64,000 nucleotides of DNA from Isoperla grammatica. Lineage: Eukaryota; Arthropoda; Insecta; Plecoptera; Perlodidae. Made by a program: the position numbers and the translations under genes. The stretch is taken from contig OX246747.1 in the NCBI GenBank assembly GCA_945910005.1, positions 2,278,254 to 2,342,253 on the forward strand. The letters run 5' to 3'. Of the stretch, positions 55,553-64,000 are shown in pieces (positions within the stretch are counted from its first letter, which is position 1; every line of letters begins with the position of its first letter). The notes under the pieces are model-generated. The model saw only the letters and a list, made by a program, of their open reading frames with translations. It searched no databases and was not told where the DNA came from.

Positions 55553-55862
55553 CCTGCCCAGGGGCTGCTACCTTATCGTGGTGGACAGGTTTGTGCGCTT
55601 AAATGATTCCTGGAGCTATGCCGGCGGAAGAGTATGCTTCTGGTAGGTTCTGGGAAATCAGACGAAAAGCAGTCTACAACCCACTCCCTTTTCCTCCCAC
55701 TTCCCCTATCCTCCCCGCACACCTACTTTCACTTTGCTTGCACTTTGCTTCAAACACCCCCCTATTTCATTTTCATATTTCACCCACTCATCGTCTCGAT
55801 TACCCTCGATTGCAAAATGTGAGACGTTAAGTCCAAATAACCATCCATCCATCCATCCATCA
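55553..55862 (+). mobile_element. SINE-like retroposon, diverged subfamily
   Basis: Body CCTGCCCAGGGGCTGCTACC, tail GTGAGACGTTAAGTCC and CATC repeats. It is clearly more diverged than the other copies. Confidence 0.8.
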
Positions 55863-57160
55863 GAATTGTCGGTCGCCAAAACACATTCCATATCACCCAA
55901 ATTGCGACAAATCGCCCAATCTGGCAACCCTGCCTCTAGAAGATGAAGATGCGGGGCGATCAACAAACGAGATGACGCACAAAGCCTCCCAATGGCATAG
56001 AAGCCAATCCTGACCCCATTTCATGTGAAACAAAGGCAAACACCACCATCAGAAAAAAACGAACGCCCGAGAACCAGTGCTTTCTTCATGCAACATGGCC
56101 CAGCCCTCAAAATTAACAATAGAACCGCGCCGCCCCGCACCTCCACCTTCTACAGCAGTGAGTATACAGACAACGCGCGCCTTCGCTGACAATAGTCAGT
56201 CGACGCTAGGCTCTTGAATGAGACGGACGTTATAGGGACTCGTGATCATGCCAGATGCAATTCTGGCGAAATGTTGAGCAATAGGTGACAGACTTCGGCG
56301 TGCACCAATATACTCATACAAACGGCGGAATATCCCGGAAGACAACAAATCCATATATATATATATATATATATTTATCAGTTTTCAAGTTTTCGCGGAC
56401 ATAAAAAAACCTGATTACATAATTTTCAAGCCGTTTAACGCTGTTTAACGCGATCATGAAATAAACATTTAATTCCTAAAAAAGTGTTTTTTTCCTATAA
56501 GATGACATTTGTTGTGACAGGTTATCATGATTAACAGGTAAGATAATGCAAGACTCGCCAATCGAAGGTAATTACGGTCGAAGCGAGAGGGAGGGAAACC
56601 CGTACTTTGGTCAGAGATTGGTACAAACGCTACCCAAGCCTATGCCCTCGGGCCTGTCCAACAGCGAAATAAACGGACTGTAGGCGCAGTCTTCCCGCAC
56701 TTTGATTCCTAAGTTGGCCGCCACGCTGCGCCAACATGCGTAGCGGTGGCGCGCTCACCGGCCATGCACGCTGCACGGTGCCTAGATCAGATTGTATTCT
56801 TGCAGCGAGCGCATCAGTGTTGTCTTGACCGCGGACGGAGCAGCACCAGGCTTGCATCCTAAGCCAGTCTTTATGGAGATAGTCTTCTTTGTGACATGTT
56901 CCGTTGTCTGATTTCGTGCAGTGAAAGTGTGAACGAGTGATTATTTATAGTTTTATAATTGGTTATAGATTTGGTTCGACGTGAATTATGTAGACTGTGC
57001 TCAAGTCAAGGTATTCCTGCTTAGGTCAGTGATTTCCAACCAACAACAGGTCATTGTTTTAGTACCTACGTTAGAGCCTTGTATCTATTCTCTTGCTTGC
57101 GTAGCAGTCCTTCGCGATATCAGTCTGTATTCTTGCAGCGAGTGCATCAGTCTTCATAAC
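55863..57160. other. Spacer with a repeat copy and (AT)n
   Basis: 56078-56330 duplicates the LINE-associated sequence at 38135-38390 (both contain ATGCCAGATGCAATTCTGGC). (AT)n lies at 56352-56375. No gene recognised. Confidence 0.5.
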
Positions 57161-57163
57161 TTA

Positions 57164-58334
57164 GGCCCGGTATTTCAATGTCCAGTTAAAGTGGAAAGTA
57201 AATTTAACTGCCAGGTTCTTCAACTTTGGTGTATTTCCACTGTCAGTTAGCCTAACTGGCAAGTAAATTTGATCCTATCTGACAAGTAAACTAACTGATA
57301 GATCGGGTGCCTGCTAAGCGATAACTGACAGGTACCGCTATGAAAAGATGGCTGCTTGGAGAATGAATAGGTTATGTTGCTCACGATCTAGTTTATGCCT
57401 TTTCTGATGAAAATGAAGACCCGTTCACATTTCTTAAATTGATTTTCGGAAAACGGTAAAACACGTTTTTCTTTTTAAATGGGAATATAAATAAATAACA
57501 AGTATATAATATATAATGAACAAGCTATGGGTATATCCTCGTTGAAAAAACATCCCGCTATTACATCACCCTTTAGACCTATGGAATTTTCGAAAAATGG
57601 TAAAATGTATATTTCTTTATTTTCAAAGAAGAATCAACGTACCAATTTTCACATATCGAATATCTTCGGTTTTTAGATAAGAAATTCTCCCCCTCCACTT
57701 CACCACCCGTTTTCATCCCACCCATGTAACCGCCATCAGTAACAGTGACATTTCACTTCCTAGTGCAAGACTTGGCGTGCTGGTGCAACTGAATTTATCC
57801 CACCTTACAAGATTTTTTGCCATGTTGCCATTCATTTTCTTATTTTCTACAATAAACCTGAACCGTCCAATGATAATAATAAGTGAAATCTTTTCTTCTG
57901 AAGTGAAATTACCCCCTTGTGTTCTTTTTTAACTGTCACTCATCTTTAATATTTAAATTCTCTAAATTGTTTGATAAAAACACGAATTGAAAGTCAACAC
58001 ATCCAGAAATAAAACTGACACAACCTCAAACTTCACAGCTCTCTATAAAATAATAGTTTCACAATCATAACAAACCACATAATTTTGACACTATAACAGG
58101 CCGTGAAATTGTCTCAGCCATAGTCGATAATGAAGTTTCCCTGCTTTGACCAATCACAGCAAGGGAGAGGTTCCCAGTAGCTAACTGCCAAATAATACAA
58201 AATAATAATAATAAATAATAATAATAAATGGAATTGAAATACGGGAAAATGGTAACTACCAGTTATAAGTGACTAATAAATGTTACTGTCAAGTAGTTAC
58301 TTGACACTTTAACTGGACATTGAAATACCGGGCC
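57164..58334. mobile_element. 1.17-kb non-autonomous DNA element, TTA duplication
   Basis: The first 30 bp (starting GGCCCGGTATTTCAATGT) are repeated perfectly inverted at the right end. TTA flanks it at 57161-57163 and 58335-58337. TTA duplications are characteristic of PIF/Harbinger. No transposase ORF is present inside. Confidence 0.85.
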
Positions 58335-58827
58335 TTAGCCCCCCCCCCCCCCCCCCCCCCAGGCCATGTACAACTGTCAAATGCCTTTTTATTTTCGTTT
58401 GGGGGCAGCTACACAAACTTCATGCCGGGCGCGCCCTGTTGCGCACTATCTGAAAGAAAATCACAAAACTCCCAGTAAGGCCCCCTTCAATTACATATTA
58501 CAAAGTATATTCGTTGGAAATCATTCTATTGTGTGCATTCAACTAATCACCGGTCTCCCACTTTCGGGTTCCGAAGTAACTGTTGAAGAACTAACTGTAA
58601 AACTGTAGAATCACTTACTGTTTATTTTTCTCTTTACCTTTTTTGTGGACTTTTCTCCGTATTTTTTTATGTTTGCTGGCTCTCCTTCTGTTATTGAATA
58701 CTTGGTTATATGTGGGCAAATGTACTTCCTGAATCGGAATCGCATAGGCTGCCTTGTTCTGTCTGGAGATAATGTAAGGAAAGGAAGCATATTTGTACAG
58801 TACCGTATAGGCCTATATGATTCTAAG
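58335..58827. other. Spacer with poly-C run
   Basis: C-run at 58340-58361. The 80-residue frame from 58366 shows no motif (IIHV-type signals are absent). Confidence 0.35.
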
Positions 58828-59133
58828 CTTAGAATAGGCCCAGAGTGACTCTGCTAGTCGTAATAGGCGACAAAAGGAGACCCTGCCCCTCCCCCCCCCC
58901 CCACCACGGTCGCACTGAAGATTTCTCCTCCCACATGGCCCTGCCCCTCCCTTTCTGGACTCCCGTATGACGACCCACGCAACGTACAATGGACCTGATT
59001 CGGATCTGGCTTTATTCTTGATAATCATCATCTTTCTCATCTTCATTATCACCCGCACATCGTCTCGATTGGCCATAGTTGCGAAAATATGAGACGTTAA
59101 GCCCCATTAATCAATCATCAATCAATCAATCAA
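58828..59133 (+). mobile_element. SINE-like retroposon, head form without body
   Basis: Head (AATAGGCCCAGAGTGACTC), poly-C, the CTGAAGATTTCTCCTCCC segment, then tail ATGAGACGTTAAGCCCC. The CTGCCCAGGG body is missing. Confidence 0.8.
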
Positions 59134-60259
59134 TTCAATTGGGAGGGGATTTAGTCAACGCATGCGCAATGAACGCGGTCTGCTATACTGTGTCGAACGG
59201 AGTACAGCCGCACCAAAAGCCGGCTAACACCACGCTCGTGCAACAGTCGCCGCGGCAGTTAACCAGAAATTTCATTAATTAATAACAATTCACAGGTTTC
59301 AACTCACGATGTTTAATGGTTCATTATCGATTGGTGTGGTGCAGTAGACCATATGGTAAAAAATAAATCTACCGGGTAAGAACCCTTTTAAGCATGGGAT
59401 ATCCCCCCTCAGGTATAAAAGTATCACCGGGATGAGCCCCACTTGTCAGGTACTTATGTATGTAGCTGCCTATAGCCATTGCCCTGGCCCTAGCCCAACC
59501 CCCTGACCCCCACCCCCACCCTTAGTTTCGCTTTAAACCCCTTCAATGTCCGCTGAGCAAGCACCCCACATCTGTTCTCCTCTCCACCCTTTGAAATTTC
59601 ACTTGTGGTCGCGTCTTGCACAGTACCCCCCCCCCTCTCCATTCTGCCTTGGATTTCCTTCCAACCCCTAATTCCCCTTGATGAAGTAGCGCAATAACGT
59701 CGCTACTTTTAAATGTTGGTCCAAAACAGATAACTCCCTCCACCAAAATTACACCTTGTACAGAAACGAAATAAAGCGTGAAAAAAAGGTTCAATTTTTT
59801 CGACCGTTTCTCCGAAGGTCGCTGCCCTCCCCTTACACACGTTGCTCACAGAACAGGTTGAGTGAGATGGTCACTCCTTCAACCCTCTCCATTCACCGTT
59901 ATCCAGTCGTGCAATAACCTGCAACTAGTTGACACTCATCTTGTAGTAACGTAAGTGGTCGTGTTTGATTTTGCGTGTTTTGTCTTCAGTTTCCTGTGCT
60001 ATTAATATTTCAAGAGTGCTATCTAAAACAATTTTCATATAATTTATGTAAATATATCTGACGTTGATAGTGATGGTGATGAGAGTGACTAGCTGCCAAG
60101 CTGGAGTTGTTTACTCGTATTTCGTAATTCCTAGTATAATGAGAAAATGGGTTCATAATATAAAAGCAATAAAAAGATGATGTAGTGTTAAAATAGCGCG
60201 CTCCATTTTCTGTGTAGTGCAAATGTAGCGAAGCTACATTTAAAAGAACTACCGCTACT
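59134..60259. other. Spacer, nothing recognised
   Basis: No supported gene. The right end (60190-60265) carries a short GTAGCG-type block. Confidence 0.35.
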
Positions 60260-60268
60260 ATGGAGGTT

Positions 60269-60651
60269 GTTCCTGCCCAGGGACTGCCACCTTATCGTGG
60301 TGGGCAGGTTTGCGTGCTTTGTTGATCCCGAGAGCTATGCCGGCGGAAGCGTATGCTTCTGGTAGGGCCACCCAAGCCGGACTGGTCGAGGAGGAGAAGT
60401 CAGACGAAGTGCAGTCCACACCCTCAATCACCTTTCCCCCCACTGTCCCATTAAATATTTCTCCTCCCACTTGGCCCTGCCCTCCCTTGCTGGACTCCCG
60501 TATGACGACTCACGCAACGTACAATGGTTCTGATTCGGATGTGGCTTTATTCTTCATTATCATCTTTCTCATCTTCATTATCACCCGCTCATCGTCTCGA
60601 TTAGCCATCGTTGCATAAATATGAGACGTTAAGCCCCATTAATCAATCATC
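60269..60651 (+). mobile_element. SINE-like retroposon, full length, 9-bp target duplication
   Basis: ATGGAGGTT flanks the element at 60260-60268 and 60652-60660. Full-length body and AATC tail, 383 bp. With the copy at 24043-24426 it fixes both ends of the family. Confidence 0.92.
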
Positions 60652-60773
60652 ATGGAGGTTATTTAATGATATTCGTTGCTTTTTAAGTGGATGATATCGT
60701 CCTTGATGTAGGTAAGCCTAAAAATTATTTTATTTAGAAATGTTAATTAACATTATGTTGCCTACACATTTTT

Positions 60774-62040
60774 GCTGTACGTCCGTTAAGTCTTGCATTA
60801 ACTCAACGGATCTCTCATTTTCTTTTGCTGAAGGTTCAGTTTCCTTACCAAAAACATAAAACCTCAGTAGTCTTACGTTTTGAGACAAATCGGGGACAAT
60901 TGGGTGTTCCGAAAGCTTTTTTTTTAGACACTAGGGGCAGAAATCTGGGACAATCCCGGTATTCTGGGACGGATGGTCACCTTACCCCCAATTGAACAAC
61001 ATGATATTTCATTAAATTCCTAGCCCTAATAATAACAGTAATAATATTATTCTGTAACTCATTTCCAACTATGTCATGTTGAGTGGTTGTTGCCCACCCT
61101 TGTCTAGGTCATGAAACTGTCAGTGATTAATAATAATAATAACAATAATTTAATTATAATAATATGTAGGCCTATCTGTAGGCTAAGTAATAATGTAGCT
61201 TACATGTTTGTTTTTCGAATAGGATTCGGCCTCAAACACAACGCGAGATCAACATGTGCCGTATATGCACGACAGTTACCGCAAACAAGCCACAAGTAAC
61301 CATAAGTGGTCACAGGTCATGTACTTATGACTATGTCTTTGACATGCCTGTGACACAACAAGAAATATATGAAGCATGCGTGTCAAATTTAGTCAATGGT
61401 GCTCTGGAAGGGTACAATGCAACTGTTCTTGCGTACGGGCAAACAGGTTCCGGAAAGACGTATACTATGGGCACAGGGTTTCAATGCACGAAATCTGAAG
61501 TATAAGTAAAAGTATATAAGTATTCAAGGGGCGGCTCTGGTTCATTCATATTGACTGCCAGATTGGGAAGAACAGCACAAGCAACTATCACGTGCTGGAC
61601 AGTCGTTAGTGCCAGACCAATCAGTACGTCAAACTCCCGACTGTGGATGGGGTAATTTTTTGAGGGGGGGGGGGGGGGGGGGGAGCTCCTCAATAGTGCT
61701 TGGACAATCATTAACCCTATTGATTGAAATCCCACAAATAAAGATCGATCGAGTAGAATCGTCAACTTTTTCTACCATCTTACTACGATTATCCTTATTG
61801 AGCGTGATAAACACACGCTGTCACCACCACCGTGTTATTTACAGCGATCGATCCTTATTTGTTTTGGCATAACAATTTGAAGCTGAAGGCGTTGAATTGA
61901 AATTAACAAATGTAGACTAAAAATACCGGTTTATTACGAATCTAACTTCAGCAACCTTTTTGGTTTTGTGTTTAATACACTCCGAGGGACACTAAATGTT
62001 GGTGAAGTGCTCTTATGCTGGCCGCGTTCCAATGTTTGCC
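60774..62040. repeat. Left arm of a large inverted repeat
   Basis: Inverted copy of 62742-64000, at least 1.26 kb with few differences. Contains the kinesin exon at 61223-61499 and a G-run at 61658-61684. Confidence 0.9.
61223..61499 (+). pseudogene. Kinesin motor-domain exon (left arm)
   Basis: A good acceptor (TTTGTTTTTCGAATAG) precedes a 277-nt exon. It begins at the conserved IRPQ strand of the kinesin motor and continues with [40 protein letters not shown] (P-loop) and [16 protein letters not shown] donor could end it. The ATP-binding loop is intact. The MGTGF ending and the CRICTTVT strand are closest, in my reading, to kinesin-4/KIF21-type motors. No neighbouring kinesin exons are seen, so it is an isolated duplicated exon or part of a gene outside the window. 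Confidence 0.7.
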
Positions 62041-62741
62041 ATCTGGCCGCCGGTTGCTCCCGTGCCCAATATGAATGAAATAAAACATTTTGTTGTAGGC
62101 CTTCATTCTTGAATTTCACCCTTACATTATTTTGTTTGCATAAATATGAGACGTTAAGCCCCATTAATCAATCATGCAATAAAACAATAAGTAACGAGTT
62201 ACATTATCTTGGTGGTGCAAAATGACCTAACTGGTTGAAGCGCCCTTAAACCCAATTAACTCAAACTCAAACTTGTATGTATATACTTATTTGTCATGGT
62301 TCCTTACATCTCATAGTAGGCCTCGTTCGGCGTATCGCTTGGCGTTAGAAAGAGCTTGTGCACGTTTTACTTATAGCTCGTACATTGGCGTCTGCAAGTT
62401 ATATATGCAGATTACACGAAAGGAAAATCATTTGTCAAAGGTGATAATAAATGAGTAAAAAGTGCATATTTACGTTTTTCACCCAATTTTAATATGTAGC
62501 GGTTGTACATGTGTAGCCGCTTTATGTCTTCCGGCGTGATACGACATAATATGGGGGGCAGAGTCAGCAGGATTATTTGGGGCGTTTTGGTGGCGTTTAT
62601 CCTTGCTATACCCCAAATGGCGTGGCATGTAGGACACGAATGCTTAGGCCTAGCATATACCTAGGCTAGGGATCAATGTAATGGGGATAGGATGTCATGG
62701 CAAATGACTTGGGGACACACTTTTTTTATACTGGGCTGCTG
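62041..62741. other. Spacer between the inverted arms
   Basis: Includes a tail-only retroposon at 62137-62175 and the dispersed repeat at 62640-62741 shared with 32245-32380. No gene. Confidence 0.6.
62137..62175 (+). mobile_element. Tail-only retroposon copy
   Basis: ATGAGACGTTAAGCCCC and AATCAATCAT only. It lies just inside the spacer, so it is not duplicated in the other arm. Confidence 0.8.
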
Positions 62742-64000
62742 GGCAAACATTGGAACGCGGCCAGCATACGAGCCGTTCACCAACATTTGGTGTCCCTCGG
62801 AGTGTATTAAACACAAAACCAAAAAGGTTGCTGAAGTTAGATTCGTAACAAACCGGTATTTTTAGTTTAAATTTGTTAATTTCAATTCAACGCCTTCAGC
62901 TTCAAATTCTTATGCCAAAACAAATAAGGATCGATCGCTGTAAATAACACAGTGGTGGTGACAGCGTGTGTTTATCACGCTCAATAAGGATAATCGTAGT
63001 AAGATGGTAGAAAAAGTTGACGATTCTACTCGATCGATCTTTATTTGTGGGGTTTCAATCAATAGGGGGTTAATGATTTGCAAGCGCTATTGAGGAGCTC
63101 CCCCACCCCCCTCAAAAAGTTACCCCATCCACAGTCGGGAGTTTGACGTACTGATTGCTCTGGCACTACCGACTGTCCAGCACGTGATAGTTGCTTGTGC
63201 TGTTCTTCCCAATCTAGCCGTCAATATGAATGAACTAGAGCCGCCCCTTGAATACTTATACTTATATACTTTTACTTATACTTCAGATTTCTTCCATTGA
63301 AACCCTGTGCCCATAGTATACGTCTTTCCGGAACCTGTTTGCCCGTACGCAAGAACAGTTGCATTGTACCCTTCCAGAGCACCATTGATTAAATTTGACA
63401 CGCATGCTTCATATATTTCTTGTTGTGTCACAGGCATGTCAAAGACATAGTCATAAGTACATGACCTGTGACCACTTATGGTAACTTGTGGCTTGTTTGC
63501 GGTAACTGTCGTGCATATACGACACATGTTGATCTCGCGTTGTGTTTGAGGCCGAATCCTATTCGAAAAACAAACATGTAAGCTACATGATTACTTAGCC
63601 TACAGATAGGCCTACATATTATTATTCAATTATTGTTCTTATTATTATTAATCACTGACAGTTTCATGACCTAGACAAGGGTAGGCAACAACCACTTAAC
63701 ATGACATAGTTGGAAATGAGTTACAGAATAATATTATTACTGTTATTATTAGGGCTAGGAATTTAATGAAATATCATATTGTTCAATTTGGGGTAGGGTG
63801 ACCATCCGTCCCAGAAAACCGGGATTGTCCCAGATTTCTGCCCCTAGTGTCTAAAAAAAAAGCTTTCGGAACACCCAATTGTCCCCGATTTGTCTCAAAA
63901 CGTAAGACTACTGAGGTTTTATGTTTTTGGTAAGGAAACTGAACCTTCAGCAAAAGAAAATGAGAGATCCGTTGAATGCAAGACTAAACGTACGTACAAC
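62742..64000. repeat. Right arm of the large inverted repeat (runs off the window)
   Basis: Reverse complement of 60774-62040. It reaches the window end, so its true length is unknown. Confidence 0.9.
63282..63558 (-). pseudogene. Kinesin motor-domain exon (right arm)
   Basis: The same 277-nt exon on the minus strand, with acceptor and P-loop ([14 protein letters not shown]) intact. Differences from the left copy include Val to Ile in SNLVNG and FQC to FQW after the MGTGF block. The two copies have therefore diverged slightly without losing the frame, and either could be the one used. Confidence 0.7.

Noticed and set aside
61609..61872. 87-residue ORF with poly-Gly
   Set aside because: It runs through a G-homopolymer whose length is unreliable, and it has no counterpart conserved in the inverted arm.

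Overview
This window is eukaryotic DNA that is dense in transposable elements. It almost certainly comes from a marine invertebrate animal. The evidence is AT-rich intergenic sequence, split exons with GT/AG borders, many LINE, LTR and DNA-transposon families typical of invertebrates, a kinesin exon, RCC1 and F-box/LRR sequences, and many TAGGCCTA-type clusters. Those clusters remind me of echinoderm genomes, but that taxonomic guess is weak. No complete single-copy host gene, tRNA or rRNA was recognised.

Layout: 0.4-1.3 kb holds a decayed P-element/THAP9-like transposase (-) beside a perfect 26-bp hairpin. 1.5-4.1 kb holds Harbinger/HARBI1 exons (-) broken by a 384-bp-class SINE-like retroposon, which recurs through the whole window. 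5.3-6.2 kb holds a decayed IS630/Tc1-type transposase (-). 6.8-15.2 kb is one 8.35-kb DNA transposon with about 480-bp terminal inverted repeats. It has a TTAA-like target duplication and a long protein with PIN/FEN-like nuclease motifs and a CXC cysteine tail, and it carries a nested Jockey LINE. 15.6-23.9 kb is a tandem locus in which 45-bp satellite arrays alternate with near-identical ~533-bp spacers. Each spacer carries a 72-nt exon-like module on the minus strand with good splice sites, and a fifth, diverged copy has the same length and phase.

24-33 kb has two BEL/Pao pol remnants. The minus-strand one is flanked by ~250-bp LTR-like repeats and carries F-box/LRR coding sequence where gag should be. 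It abuts a hAT/BED transposase. 33-35.3 kb is an intronless RCC1-repeat pseudogene with a partial inverted duplicate. 35.6-39.6 kb is an I-clade LINE (ORF1 and RNase H), split by a 1.5-kb foldback element that itself holds two insertions. 40.9-43.5 kb holds a second P-like transposase, a LINE RT scrap and a gypsy gag-protease. 47.7-55.3 kb holds a coiled-coil ORF, LINE RT, a long (TTA)n microsatellite, LINE ORF1/endonuclease and an SGNH-like ORF. 57.2-58.3 kb is a TTA-flanked non-autonomous element. 60.8-64 kb is a 1.26-kb-armed palindrome, each arm with the same kinesin motor exon.

The most interesting objects are the PIN/CXC transposon, the tandem 72-nt exon modules with satellite introns, and the LTR element fused to F-box sequence. 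Almost all reading frames are broken, so most entries are remnants. The exon array and the nuclease reading are inferences that need transcript and homology data.
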